Positions 43,132-52,659 of a stretch of 64,000 nt of DNA are shown in pieces. Source of the stretch: Bradyrhizobium sp. NAS96.2 (GTDB taxonomy: Bacteria; Pseudomonadota; Alphaproteobacteria; Rhizobiales; Xanthobacteraceae). Location: NCBI RefSeq assembly GCF_001908235.1, contig NZ_LGHK01000023.1, positions 21,213 to 85,212 of the forward strand. Direction: 5' to 3'. The notes below the pieces were generated by a model, which did not search any database, was not told the DNA's origin, and saw only the letters and a list, made by a program, of their open reading frames with translations. Numbering within the stretch: the stretch's first letter is position 1; each line of letters begins with the position of its first letter. The position numbers and the translations under genes were made by a program.

Positions 43132-44223
43132 TCAGCCAATCGCCATCCCTGACGCCTTGTCGAACAGATGGGTACGCTCGAGGTCGAGCGCGACGTCGAT
43201 GAATTGATCCGGCTCGGCGGCGACGCCGACCGGCATTTGCGCCGTGAACGCAAATGCGCCGACGGTCCCGATCACGAGCGTATGCGGCCCGAGCGGCTCC
43301 ACGTCCTTCACAAGCATGCGGACGGAAGAGCCCGCCGGCGCGCCTTCGCGCAACACATGATCGGGCCGCACGCCGAGCACCACGGGCTTGCCGACGCTGC
43401 CTGCATAGGCAGCCTCCCGCGACTTCGGCACGCGCAACGCCGTGCCCGACGGCTCGGTGAAGGTGAGCACGCCGTCGCGGGCTGTGATCTCGCCATGGAT
43501 GAAGTTCATGCTGGGCGCGCCCATGAAACCCGCGACGAAGAGATTGCTGGGCTTCTCGTAGATCGTGATCGGATCGGCGGCCTGCTCGATCCGGCCCTTG
43601 TTCATCACCACGACGCGGTCGGCCATCGTCATGGCTTCGACCTGGTCGTGCGTCACATAGACGATCGTCTTGGCGAGACGGCGGTGCAGCGCCTTGATCT
43701 CGGTCCGCATCTCGATGCGCAACTTGGCGTCGAGATTGGACAATGGCTCGTCGAACAGGAACACATCCGGGCTGCGCACGATGGCGCGGCCGATCGCGAC
43801 GCGCTGGCGCTGTCCGCCGGAAAGCTGCTTCGGCCGGCGCTGCAGGTACTGCTCGAGGTCAAGGACGCGCGCCACGTCGCTCACGGCCTTGTCGATGCTG
43901 GTGCGCTGCTCGCCCCGCACCTTCATGCCATAGCCGATGTTCTCGGCGACCGTCATGTGCGGATAGAGCGCGTAGTTCTGGAACACCATCGCGCAGTTGC
44001 GCAAGCCCGGGCGCAACTGCGTCACGTCGCGGTTGCCGATGCGGATGGTTCCGCTGGTGACGGCCTCCAGCCCTGCAATCATGCGCAACGTCGTGGTCTT
44101 GCCGCAGCCGGACGGGCCGACCAGCACGACAAACTCCTCGTCGGCCACCTTGAGGTCGAGCCCTTCGATGATCTTGTAGGGCCCGTATGCCTTGCTGACG
44201 TTCTCGATCTCGACGTGCGCCAT
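43132..44223 (-). CDS. Sugar ABC transporter ATP-binding protein, UgpC/MalK type
   Basis: ATPase of the CUT1 importer whose other parts are encoded upstream in the same operon. Walker [18 protein letters not shown]-loop region [14 protein letters not shown], signature [16 protein letters not shown], Walker [17 protein letters not shown] and switch His in VTHDQVEAM are all present. The C-terminal regulatory OB domain (residues 240-363) is typical of the MalK group. It is the last gene of a minus operon that starts at deoC (52,659). Confidence 0.93.
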   Translation of the reverse strand: MAHVEIENVSKAYGPYKIIEGLDLKVADEEFVVLVGPSGCGKTTTLRMIAGLEAVTSGTIRIGNRDVTQLRPGLRNCAMVFQNYALYPHMTVAENIGYGMKVRGEQRTSIDKAVSDVARVLDLEQYLQRRPKQLSGGQRQRVAIGRAIVRSPDVFLFDEPLSNLDAKLRIEMRTEIKALHRRLAKTIVYVTHDQVEAMTMADRVVVMNKGRIEQAADPITIYEKPSNLFVAGFMGAPSMNFIHGEITARDGVLTFTEPSGTALRVPKSREAAYAGSVGKPVVLGVRPDHVLREGAPAGSSVRMLVKDVEPLGPHTLVIGTVGAFAFTAQMPVGVAAEPDQFIDVALDLERTHLFDKASGMAIG

Positions 44224-44261
44224 GGAATCCTTTTCCGCCCCTGCGTCGACGGCTAGTCAAA

Positions 44262-44293
44262 ATCCCGGATGACACGCGCGCATCATCCGGGAT
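44262..44293 (-). promoter_or_regulatory. Intra-operon hairpin between binding protein and ATPase genes
   Basis: ATCCCGGATGA and TCATCCGGGAT form a perfect 11-base stem with a ten-base loop, in the 84-base gap. By analogy with REP elements behind malE this could shield the binding-protein mRNA and allow it to be made in excess over the downstream gene. Confidence 0.55.
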
Positions 44294-44307
44294 GTCTCGG
44301 TTGAGAG

Positions 44308-45768
44308 CTAGTTCTTCGGCGGCAAGCCCATCGCCGCGCGATAGGCCGCGAGCTGCTTGGCCCGGCCGAACTCGTCGGTCAGACGATTCCACTCCTTCGC
44401 CATCGCGTCGAGCGCCGCCTGTGGCGTGGTCTGGCCGGCCAGCGCCTTGCCGAGCTCGATCTCCACCACCTCGGTGTAGGAGAAATAACCGGGCAGACGC
44501 ATGTCGAGCGCGACGTTCTTGGCATTGATGGAGTCCGATTGCGCGCCGAGATATTCCTTGGCCTCTTCCGGCGAGAAGATCTTGCTCCACAGTTGCAGAT
44601 TGGCGGTGTGCGATTTGCGATAGGGATTGACGCCGCTGCCGCCGGTGATCGCCGCCTGGCCCGAAACTTCGGGGCTGGTCAGCGTCTTGACGAAGTCCCA
44701 CGCCGCCTTCTGGTTCTTGCCGGCCTTCGGCACCGCGATCTGCCAGCCGCCGAACGCCATGAACGGGCCCGGAATGACGCTCGGGAATTTATCCCACTTC
44801 TTGGTCTTGGCGTTCCAGATCTCGTCCGAGCCGGGCAGCATCGCCGAGCCGACCTTGCCCGAGATCTTCGACTGCTTCGGGTCGGCGGCGATGACGCCGG
44901 TGTCGCCCCAGCCGATCGATTCCGCCACCTGACCACCGGCGACCGCCGCGTTCACCTCGCCGAACGAGAAGTTCAGCGCGTTAGGCGGTCCGAGCTTCGA
45001 GGCGCGGATGTATTCCTCGAGCCCTTTCACCCAGCCCGGATTGTTGATCTGCGCGTCCATGGTCTCGGGGTCGAAGAACATCGCGCCCGGATAGTTCGGA
45101 TTGTTGGCGTAGGCCGCAGCGTGGCTGAAGAAGAACCAGAACTGCTGGCCGCCGCGACGGAACGCTTCCGCCGTGCCCCACAGCCCCTTGTCGGGCCGCT
45201 GGAAGAACTCCGCAATGTCGAGATACTGCTTCCAGGTCTTCGGCGGCGCGAGGTCGTAGCCGTACTTCGCCTTGAAGGCGTCCTTCTCCTTGGGATCGCT
45301 GAACAGGTCGGTGCGGTACGTATAGGTGTGGACGTCGCCGTCCATCGATTGCGAGTAGATCTTGCCCTCCCACACCATCAGGCGCTCGCGATAGGCCGGC
45401 TCGATATCGTCCCAGTCCTTGCCGGACTGCATCTCTTTCGGCATCTCGCTCAGATACGGCACGAAGTCCGGCAGCCAGGCCGGCGCGAAGCTGACGAGGT
45501 CGAACGTCGCGTCCGACGCCGTCAGCGATGTCGCGATCTTCGGATAGAGCTCGGACCAGGGAAACTCGACGACATTGACCTTGCCGCAGGTCTTCTTGGC
45601 CCATTCGTCCGCGCCGAGCTTGAGCGCGGACGCAATATACGGTCCGGTCTGCGACGCCACCGTCAGGGTGACGCCGGTATAATCCGGACTACAGGCAGCG
45701 TTCGCCTGGCCCGCGGCGCAGGCCATCGCGAGCGAGGTGGTCAGCATCAGGAACGTCCGTCGCAACAT
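44308..45768 (-). CDS. Sugar ABC transporter substrate-binding protein, CUT1 type
   Basis: Extracellular solute-binding protein of family 1, 486 residues. The signal peptide ends around GQANA (residue 24), with a Cys two residues later (ACSPD). Marks of the family are LTVASQTGPYI, the PAWLPDFVPYL and YSQSMDGDVHTYTYRTDLF regions, and the WDFVKTLTSPE C-terminal stretch. It is long for the family (usually 410-440 residues). Substrate cannot be read from sequence; the operon suggests a pentose, deoxysugar or nucleoside-derived sugar. Confidence 0.9.
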   Translation of the reverse strand: MLRRTFLMLTTSLAMACAAGQANAACSPDYTGVTLTVASQTGPYIASALKLGADEWAKKTCGKVNVVEFPWSELYPKIATSLTASDATFDLVSFAPAWLPDFVPYLSEMPKEMQSGKDWDDIEPAYRERLMVWEGKIYSQSMDGDVHTYTYRTDLFSDPKEKDAFKAKYGYDLAPPKTWKQYLDIAEFFQRPDKGLWGTAEAFRRGGQQFWFFFSHAAAYANNPNYPGAMFFDPETMDAQINNPGWVKGLEEYIRASKLGPPNALNFSFGEVNAAVAGGQVAESIGWGDTGVIAADPKQSKISGKVGSAMLPGSDEIWNAKTKKWDKFPSVIPGPFMAFGGWQIAVPKAGKNQKAAWDFVKTLTSPEVSGQAAITGGSGVNPYRKSHTANLQLWSKIFSPEEAKEYLGAQSDSINAKNVALDMRLPGYFSYTEVVEIELGKALAGQTTPQAALDAMAKEWNRLTDEFGRAKQLAAYRAAMGLPPKN

Positions 45769-45795
45769 CGTCTAGTCCTCCCTACAAAGTTTTTG

Positions 45796-46833
45796 CTATT
45801 TGATGGCCCCGAGCAGCAGGCCCGACCGCATCATCCGGCTGAGCAGGCCCGCCATGATCATCATGGGAACGATGGCGACGAGCGCCGCGGCTGAGATCGC
45901 CCACCATTCGTCGCCGCGCTGGCTGTTCTGTCCCGCCACCAGGATGGGCAGCGTCTGCCATCTGGAATTGGTCAGGAACAGCGCGAACAGAAACTCGTTC
46001 CAGACGAAGGCCAGCGTGATCATGAACGTCGCCAGCAGCCCGTTCATCGACATCGGCACCACGATGCCGATGAAGATGCGCCAGCTTGGCACGTTGTCGA
46101 CCATCGCGGCTTCCTCGACCTCGATCGGGATCGCCTCGAAGAAGTCGCGCATCAGCCAGACCACGATTGGCAGCGAGAAGGCGACGTAGCATAGCGTCAG
46201 GCCGACATAGCTGTCGATGAGCTGGAAACCCAGCCGGCCGATCTCGCTGTAGAGCAGATACAGCGCGAAGGCCGTGACGATCGGCGGAAACATGCGCTGG
46301 CTGACGAACCAGAACAGGATGTCCTCATTGCCGAGAATCGGCCCGGGCAGCGGCAGGCGATTGGCGACGACGGCTGCGATCAGCGCGATCGGAAAGGCGA
46401 GCAACAATGCTTGCGGACGGGTCAATCCGAACGTCGCGTTGAACAGCAGATAGAAGCCGAGCGCGAGCAGGAAGAACACGAGGCCCGCGCCAAGCCTTAC
46501 CTTGAATTCGAACCGCACCAGCGCATAGGCCGCCATCGCGCCGATCGCGGTGGCGATCGCCGCCGCGGACAGGCCGACGATGGTCGAGTTCAGGAAGGTG
46601 CGGAAGAACTCGCCGCGGATTCCCTGATAGAGATCGATGAAAGGCTGCAGGGTCGGCGTGAAGTCGATGAACGGCAGATAGGTCGGCCCGCCGACGACGC
46701 CCGGCGGCGTCTTGAACGCGGTCACGACCACCCAATAGAGCGGAAACACCGTGATCAGGCACCAGGCGAGAACGCCGACCGCGACCAGCCGGCGACTCCA
46801 TTGCGACAGTCCGGTCAAGCCCTGTCCGCTCAT
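45796..46833 (-). CDS. Sugar ABC transporter permease, MalG type
   Basis: Inner-membrane permease of the CUT1 importer, 345 residues. The cytoplasmic EAA loop is EAAMVDNVPSWRIFIGIVVPMSMNGLLAT, which binds the ATPase. Six membrane segments are visible, with an N-terminal region starting MSGQGLTGLSQWSRR. It is longer than the usual 280 residues because of an extended first periplasmic loop (FKTPPGVVGGPTYLP). Its ATG overlaps the preceding permease stop (ATGA); the frame is open well into that gene but not coding there. Confidence 0.9.
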   Translation of the reverse strand: MSGQGLTGLSQWSRRLVAVGVLAWCLITVFPLYWVVVTAFKTPPGVVGGPTYLPFIDFTPTLQPFIDLYQGIRGEFFRTFLNSTIVGLSAAAIATAIGAMAAYALVRFEFKVRLGAGLVFFLLALGFYLLFNATFGLTRPQALLLAFPIALIAAVVANRLPLPGPILGNEDILFWFVSQRMFPPIVTAFALYLLYSEIGRLGFQLIDSYVGLTLCYVAFSLPIVVWLMRDFFEAIPIEVEEAAMVDNVPSWRIFIGIVVPMSMNGLLATFMITLAFVWNEFLFALFLTNSRWQTLPILVAGQNSQRGDEWWAISAAALVAIVPMMIMAGLLSRMMRSGLLLGAIK

Positions 46834-47705
46834 CGGCGCTTCTCCAGATGCGGCCGCAGCAGCGCCAGATAGGTGACGCCGATGATCGTGATCGCGATCA
46901 GGAACAGGAAGCTGAGCGCCGAGGTGTAGCCGAGATTGAACTTCTTGAAGCCTTCCTGATAGGCGAACAGCGTCAGCGTCTCGGTGTCGACGCCCGGCCC
47001 GCCGCCCGTCATCACGAACACCGTATCCATGATCTTGTAGCTCTCGATCAGGCGGATGAAGACCACCGCGGCGGAGATCGGCAGCATCATCGGAAAGGTG
47101 ATCCCCCAGAACTGCTGCCAGGCGCTGGCATTCTCCAGCTCGGCGGCCTCGTAGACATCTTCGGGAAGCGTCTGCAGGCCGGCCAGCATCATCAGGATGA
47201 CGAACGGCGTCCATTGCCAGACCTCGACCGCGATGATGCAGGCGAGCGCCCAATGTCCGTTGGTGAGGAAAGGCAGATTGACCAGACCGAACTTCGACAG
47301 GAACTGGTTGAGCGGTCCCATGGTCGGGTTGAACATCATGCGCGCCACCAGCGCGACCGCTACCGGCGCCAGCAGCATCGGCAGCAGCAAGGCGACGCGA
47401 AACAGCCGCTCGCCCGGCACCCGCGCGTTCAGCGCCAGCGCGACGCCGAAACCGATCGCGTATTGCAAGCCGACCGCGATGAAGGCGATCAGCGTCGTCG
47501 TGAAGAGCGCACTCCAGAACCGCGGCTCCTGCAACAGCGTCGCATAATTGCCGAGCCAGACCACGCGCGGCGGGATCGGCGGAATCAGGCGATAGCTGAG
47601 GAAGCTCGTGGTGAGCGAATAGATCAGCGGAAAGATCGAGATCGCCAGCACGACGAGCACCGCCGGCCAGATGAAGACATGCTTGATCGGATCATTCCGC
47701 ATCAT
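46830..47705 (-). CDS. Sugar ABC transporter permease, MalF type
   Basis: Partner permease of the CUT1 importer, 291 residues, six membrane segments. The EAA loop reads EDVYEAAELENASAWQQFWGITFPMMLPISAAVV. It begins after a seven-base gap behind the ribokinase gene, and ends in a four-base overlap with the MalG-type gene, so the two channel halves are made together. Confidence 0.92.
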   Translation of the reverse strand: MMRNDPIKHVFIWPAVLVVLAISIFPLIYSLTTSFLSYRLIPPIPPRVVWLGNYATLLQEPRFWSALFTTTLIAFIAVGLQYAIGFGVALALNARVPGERLFRVALLLPMLLAPVAVALVARMMFNPTMGPLNQFLSKFGLVNLPFLTNGHWALACIIAVEVWQWTPFVILMMLAGLQTLPEDVYEAAELENASAWQQFWGITFPMMLPISAAVVFIRLIESYKIMDTVFVMTGGGPGVDTETLTLFAYQEGFKKFNLGYTSALSFLFLIAITIIGVTYLALLRPHLEKRR

Positions 47706-47712
47706 CGCAGGA

Positions 47713-48636
47713 TCACCCCTTCAGCAGTGCTTCGATCTCGGCACGCTGCGGCATTGCGGGCGCGGTCCCGGGACGCGTGACCGATATTCCGGCCGTGGCC
47801 GAACCGAACCGCGCAGCCTGGAGTGGATCGACACCGTCCGCGAGCGCCGCCGCGAAGCCGCCGACGAAGGCATCGCCGGCACCAGTAGTCTCGATCACCT
47901 TGCCGGCGGCAAACGGCGGCACGTGCAGCGAGCGGTCCCGCGCATGGAACAGCGCACCCCGCTCGCCGAGCGTGATCAGCGCCGTGCCGGCGCCTTTCGC
48001 CAGCAAGGCATCACCGGCGCGGCGGGCGCCGGCGAGATCGCTGACCGCGATGCCGGTCAACCCTTCAGCTTCGGTCTCGTTGGGCACGACATAATCGCAC
48101 AGCGCAAACAGGCTATCGTCGAACTTGATCGCAGGCGCCGGATTGAACACCGTGATGCTGCCTGCAGCACGCGCGATCTCGAGCCCCCGCCGCGCCGCAT
48201 CGACCGGCTGCTCGAGCTGCGTCACGAACACGCTGGAGTCGCGAATCGCGTCCGCCACGGCATCGACATCGGCCGGGCTGATGCCGCCCGCCGCACCCGG
48301 CACCACGATGATCGCGTTGTCGCCGCGCGTCTCGTGGACATAGATGAACGCAGCGCCGGTCGGCGCGTCCGCAGTCCTCGCCACGCGCGGGCGAATTCCC
48401 TCGGCCTCCCAGGTCTTGACCGCAAGCTCGCCGAAGGCGTCGCTGCCGATCCGGGAGATGAAGCTCACGCTGGCGCCGGCCCGCGCGGCCGCGACAGCCT
48501 GGTTGGATCCCTTGCCGCCGGGCCCCATGGCGAATCCCGATCCGGCGATGGTCTCGCCGATCGCCGGCATGTTGCCGGCACGGAATGCCAGGTCGACGAC
48601 GAACACGCCGAGGACGGCGACGCCATTCTTGCTCAT
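47713..48636 (-). CDS. rbsK: Ribokinase-family sugar kinase (ribokinase or deoxyribokinase)
   Basis: PfkB-family kinase, 307 residues, that phosphorylates the 5-hydroxyl of ribose or a related sugar. The N-terminal signature is GPGGKGSNQAVAAARAGA; the C-terminal catalytic motif is TTGAGDAFVGGFAAAL with the base Asp. Its operon partners are a deoxyribose-phosphate aldolase and an aldehyde dehydrogenase, so 2-deoxyribose may be the true substrate (as in DeoK). It lies four bases from the mutarotase stop. Confidence 0.9.
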   Translation of the reverse strand: MSKNGVAVLGVFVVDLAFRAGNMPAIGETIAGSGFAMGPGGKGSNQAVAAARAGASVSFISRIGSDAFGELAVKTWEAEGIRPRVARTADAPTGAAFIYVHETRGDNAIIVVPGAAGGISPADVDAVADAIRDSSVFVTQLEQPVDAARRGLEIARAAGSITVFNPAPAIKFDDSLFALCDYVVPNETEAEGLTGIAVSDLAGARRAGDALLAKGAGTALITLGERGALFHARDRSLHVPPFAAGKVIETTGAGDAFVGGFAAALADGVDPLQAARFGSATAGISVTRPGTAPAMPQRAEIEALLKG

Positions 48637-48640
48637 CTCG

Positions 48641-49096
48641 TCACTCCCCGTCCGGCGCGATGACGCCCTTGCTGAACAGGAAGCAGCCGTAGAAGCGCCG
48701 CTCGCCCGTCGCGATCACGCAATAGGCCGTCTTGGCCTTCTCGTAGAACGCATGACGCTCGACGCCGACCAGCGGCCAGGGTCGTCCCTCGGCGTGATCG
48801 ATCGCAGCCTGCACCTCGCGCTGCACGGGAGGCACCTCCTGCGGTTGGCCGACAATCTCCATGCGGCTCGCGGCATCGTCGACAAACGTATCGAGCGGCA
48901 TCACCGAGAGCACGGCTTCGACCGCCTTGGCGGCACTCACATTGTCGATGCGCAGCAACTTGCCAAGCGCGGTCTGCCGCGCGATCGAGTCGGCCGGAAA
49001 ATTGGTGTCGCATACCACCAGGCGATCACCGTGTCCCATCGCCCGCAGGGCATAGAGCACGTCCGCATTGAGCAGTGGATTGATGCCCTTGAGCAT
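48641..49096 (-). CDS. RbsD/FucU-family sugar mutarotase
   Basis: A 151-residue member of the RbsD/FucU family, which interconverts sugar anomers or pyranose/furanose forms. The start MLKGINPLLNADVLYALRAMGHGDRLVVCDTNFPADS is very close to FucU (MGHGD with the catalytic His, then the NFPA strand); RSEFYG-like C-terminal residues are replaced by YEKAKTAYCVIATGERRFYG. ATG 49,096 has a good GGAGGG site; a longer frame from 49,123 is less likely. It probably supplies the correct deoxysugar form to the kinase encoded next. Confidence 0.88.
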   Translation of the reverse strand: MLKGINPLLNADVLYALRAMGHGDRLVVCDTNFPADSIARQTALGKLLRIDNVSAAKAVEAVLSVMPLDTFVDDAASRMEIVGQPQEVPPVQREVQAAIDHAEGRPWPLVGVERHAFYEKAKTAYCVIATGERRFYGCFLFSKGVIAPDGE

Positions 49097-49238
49097 GTAG
49101 CGTCCCTCCCTCGTCTTCAACATCGCCGGACTCTGACGGTCCGGACCCCATCCGTATCACCGCAAGGTGACGTCGCTAGCTTCTAGTTTTGACACGTTTA
49201 CTGCACGCGAACCGGTGCCCACTTCGCTCGAAAACGCT

Positions 49239-51623
49239 CTAGTCGCCATACGGAATCCAGATGTTCTTCACCTGCACGGCATGGCGCAGCAGGATCGGAC
49301 CCTCGCTCGCGGCCTTGTCGTGCCAGTCGAGTGCAAGGCCATGATCGACCAGCGTCCGCTTGAGATTGCCGATCGACAGCCGTTCGGCGGCCGCCGAGGC
49401 GTCCTGCGATCCGAACGCCCAGAGCGCGTCGACGTCGTCGTGCTCGGCAAGCACCTTGACCAGTTCGCCGCGATCGCCGGTGACGATGTTGACCACGCCG
49501 CCCGGCACGTCAGATGTCTCGAGCACCTGGTAGAAGTCGGTGGCGGCGAGCGGATGCCGCTCGCTCGGCACGGCGACGACCCGGTTGCCCATCGCAACCA
49601 GCGGCGCCACCAGGCTGATGAAGGCGAGCAGCGGCGCCTCGTCCGGACAGGCGACACCGACCACGCCGATCGGCTCATGCATCGCGAGCGCCACGCCGCG
49701 CAGCGGCGGCGTGTGAACGGATCCCTCGAATTTATCGGCCCAGGCGCCATAGCTGAACAGCCGCTCGATGCTCGCATCGACCTCCGTACGCGCCTTTGCC
49801 GACGACACGCCGGTCATGTCGGCGATGCGCCGGACGAACTCGTCGCTGCGCGCGGAGAGATTTTCGGCAAGGTAGTAGAGGATCTGGGCGCGATTATGCG
49901 CCGTCGCCCGCGCCCACGATTCGGCTGAGCGCGCCGCGGCCACCGCATTGCGGATATCCTTGCGATTGCCCTCGCCGGCTTCGCCGAGACGCCGGCCCTT
50001 TGGCGACAGCACCGCGCGCGAATAATTGCCGTCCGGGCGGACCTGCTTGCCGCCGACGAACAGCTTTGCCGTTCGATCGATCGGCGGCACGTCGAATCCA
50101 GAGCTGGCGCCGGACGCAATCGGCAGCGGCGAAGCCTTGGGCCGGGCCTTGCGCCCACTCCAGGCCTTCGGCTTCAGATATTCAACCATGCCTTCACGGC
50201 CGCCCTCGCGGCCGAAGCCGGACTCGCGATAGCCGCCGAAACCGACGCTGGCGTCGAACAGATTGGTGGCGTTGACCCAGACCACGCCGGCCAGCAGCTT
50301 CGGCGCGATGTCGAGCGCAAGACCAATCGTCTCGCTCCACACGCTCGCGGCAAGGCCGTAGCGCGTGTTGTTGGCGAGCATGACGGCCTCGTCGGGCGTG
50401 CGGAACGTCATCGCTACCAGGACCGGACCGAAGATCTCCTCACTCGCAACCGTCGACGACGGATGCACGTTCCAGAGCAGTGTCGGCGGATAGAAGCATC
50501 CCTCCGCCGGCATCGCGCCGGGCGTCTGATACTTCTCGGCGCCTTCCTTCACGCCGGTCTCGACCAGCGTCTTGATCCGCTCGAGCTGCACCGGGGCGAC
50601 CACCGCGCCCATGTCGATCGCCTTGTCGAGCGGCATGCCGACGCGAAGCGTCGACATGCGGCGGATCAGGCGCTTGCGGAAGGTCTCCGCAATCCCCTCC
50701 TGCAGCAGCAGCCGCGATCCGGCGCAACAGACCTGACCCTGGTTGAACCAGATCGCATCGACCACGCCTTCCACCGCGCCATCGATATCGGCATCGTCGA
50801 ACACGATGAACGGCGACTTGCCGCCGAGTTCGAGCGTCAGCGATTTGCCGGTGCCTGCCGTCGTCTGACGGATCAGCCGTCCGACCTCGGTCGATCCGGT
50901 GAAGGCGATCTTGTCGACGGGACTTTCGACCAGCAACGCGCCCGTCGCGCCATCGCCGGTGACAACGTTCAGCACGCCCGGCGGCAGGCCGGCCTCGGCT
51001 GAAAGCTCGGCGAACAGCAGCGCGGTGAGCGAGGTGAATTCCGCCGGCTTCAGCACCACCGTGTTGCCCGCGGCGAGCGCGGGCGCGATCTTCCAGGCCA
51101 GCATCAGCAGCGGGAAATTCCACGGGATGATCTGCCCGATCACGCCGATCGGCACCTGATCGGCGAATTCCCGCTCCTGCAACTGCGCCCAGCCGGCATG
51201 ATAATAGAAATGGCGCGCGGCGAGCGGCACGTCGAGATCGCGGGTCTCGCGGATCGGCTTGCCGTTGTCGATCGCCTCCAGCACGGCGAACAGCCGGGCG
51301 TGACGCTGCAGCATGCGCGCCAGTGCATAGAGATGACGCGCGCGGCCGTGACCGCCAAGCTTTGCCCACGCAACCTGCGCGGAGCGTGCGGCGTGAACCG
51401 CCACCTCGACGTCGGCAGCTGCGCCCTGCGCGATGCGCGCCAGCGCCTTGCCGGTGGCGGGCTCGATCGTGGTGAGGTGCTTGCCGGCATGCGGCGTCGT
51501 GAACTTGCCGGCGATGAAATGCCCGAACGTGGCGCCGTGCCGCGCCAGCCAGGCGCGCGCCTCGCCGTCCGCCTCGGGTGCAGGGCCATACTCCATGGTC
51601 TCGAAATAATTTGCGACGCTCAT
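49239..51623 (-). CDS. Double-domain aldehyde dehydrogenase, ALDH16-like
   Basis: A 794-residue protein with two ALDH domains. The N-terminal one (about 30-490) is complete: Asn169 in PWNFP, GSTEVGR, Glu265 in ELGGKS, catalytic Cys299 in NQGQVCCAGSR, and SEEIFGPV. The second (about 515-794) keeps the fold (AVAAARSA, PIGVVGVACPDEAPLL, VVNIVTGDRGELV) but has no ELGGK and no catalytic Cys, and ends short. This is the arrangement of the ALDH16 family, in which the C-terminal domain is structural. Next to deoC it most likely oxidises the acetaldehyde released by DeoC, or another aldehyde of the sugar pathway. Confidence 0.9.
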   Translation of the reverse strand: MSVANYFETMEYGPAPEADGEARAWLARHGATFGHFIAGKFTTPHAGKHLTTIEPATGKALARIAQGAAADVEVAVHAARSAQVAWAKLGGHGRARHLYALARMLQRHARLFAVLEAIDNGKPIRETRDLDVPLAARHFYYHAGWAQLQEREFADQVPIGVIGQIIPWNFPLLMLAWKIAPALAAGNTVVLKPAEFTSLTALLFAELSAEAGLPPGVLNVVTGDGATGALLVESPVDKIAFTGSTEVGRLIRQTTAGTGKSLTLELGGKSPFIVFDDADIDGAVEGVVDAIWFNQGQVCCAGSRLLLQEGIAETFRKRLIRRMSTLRVGMPLDKAIDMGAVVAPVQLERIKTLVETGVKEGAEKYQTPGAMPAEGCFYPPTLLWNVHPSSTVASEEIFGPVLVAMTFRTPDEAVMLANNTRYGLAASVWSETIGLALDIAPKLLAGVVWVNATNLFDASVGFGGYRESGFGREGGREGMVEYLKPKAWSGRKARPKASPLPIASGASSGFDVPPIDRTAKLFVGGKQVRPDGNYSRAVLSPKGRRLGEAGEGNRKDIRNAVAAARSAESWARATAHNRAQILYYLAENLSARSDEFVRRIADMTGVSSAKARTEVDASIERLFSYGAWADKFEGSVHTPPLRGVALAMHEPIGVVGVACPDEAPLLAFISLVAPLVAMGNRVVAVPSERHPLAATDFYQVLETSDVPGGVVNIVTGDRGELVKVLAEHDDVDALWAFGSQDASAAAERLSIGNLKRTLVDHGLALDWHDKAASEGPILLRHAVQVKNIWIPYGD

Positions 51624-51633
51624 CGCTGGAGTC

Positions 51634-52659
51634 TCATCCCACGGGGTGGCGGTTGAATGCCGAATAGTGGCCGGTCACGTGATGCTCGAGCTGCCGCTCG
51701 ATATCGGCAAGCAGGCTGGAGGCGCCGATGCGGAACAGATCCGGCTCGAGCCAGTCGCGTCCCAGTTCCTCTTTCATCAGGAACTGATAGTTGAGCACGT
51801 CCTTTGCAGTCGAGATTCCGCCAGCCGGCTTGAAGCCGATCTTGAAGCCGGTGCGCTCCTGGTAGACGCGGATCATCCGCAGCATCGCCAGCGTCACCGG
51901 CAGCGTGGCGTTGACGCCTTCCTTACCGGTCGAGGTCTTGATGAAGTCCGCACCGGCCATCATGCAGACCATCGATGCCTTGGCGACGTTGCGCAGCGTC
52001 TTGAGGTCGCCCGTGGCGAGGATCGTCTTCAGGTGCGCGTTGTCGCAGACGGCGCGGAAATCCTGGACCTCGGCATAGAGCGCCCGCCAGTCGCCGGTCA
52101 GCACATGCTCGCGCGTGATGACGATGTCGATCTCTTGCGCGCCGTCGCGCACCGACGCCTCGATCTCCTTCAGCTTCAGTTCGTGAGGGGTCAGCCCCGC
52201 CGGGAATCCGGTCGAGACCGCAGCGACCGGGATGCCCGATCCAGCGAGCGCTTCGACGGCCGTGCCCACGAACCGGTGGTAAACACAGACCGCGCCGGTA
52301 TGCAGCTCGCGTCCGGCAAAGCCGAGCCGCTCGAGAAGGTCGCCGCGCACGGGCGCCTTGGCCTTGGCGCAGAGGCGCTTCACCCGCTCGGTCGTATCGT
52401 CGCCGTTGAGCGTCGTCAGGTCGATGCAGGTGATCGCCTTGAGCAGCCACGCCGCCTGCGCGTCCTTCTTGACCGTGCGACGGCCCGGCAGGCTCGCGAC
52501 CCGCCGTTCGGCGGCCGACAGATTGATCCTGATTTCGTCGACCCAATCCATGTCGAGCGCGCGGCCGCTGTTGCGCGGGGCCGAATGCCGATGCCCGCCG
52601 GGGGAAGGCGGCAGCGCGGTCAATGCGGACGGATTCTGGATGAAGACGCTCTGCGTCAT
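51634..52659 (-). CDS. deoC: Deoxyribose-phosphate aldolase
   Basis: Class I aldolase splitting 2-deoxyribose 5-phosphate into acetaldehyde and glyceraldehyde 3-phosphate. Schiff-base Lys241 lies in DFIKTSTGKEGVN; the second lysine is in GFKPAGGIST; the Asp of the proton relay is in EIDIV (about 178). It has 341 residues against about 250 for E. coli DeoC, with an N-terminal extension of about 70 residues as in eukaryotic and some proteobacterial forms. The start at 52,659 has only a weak ribosome site, and ATG 52,551 is an alternative. First gene of the sugar operon, divergent from deoR. Confidence 0.93.
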   Translation of the reverse strand: MTQSVFIQNPSALTALPPSPGGHRHSAPRNSGRALDMDWVDEIRINLSAAERRVASLPGRRTVKKDAQAAWLLKAITCIDLTTLNGDDTTERVKRLCAKAKAPVRGDLLERLGFAGRELHTGAVCVYHRFVGTAVEALAGSGIPVAAVSTGFPAGLTPHELKLKEIEASVRDGAQEIDIVITREHVLTGDWRALYAEVQDFRAVCDNAHLKTILATGDLKTLRNVAKASMVCMMAGADFIKTSTGKEGVNATLPVTLAMLRMIRVYQERTGFKIGFKPAGGISTAKDVLNYQFLMKEELGRDWLEPDLFRIGASSLLADIERQLEHHVTGHYSAFNRHPVG

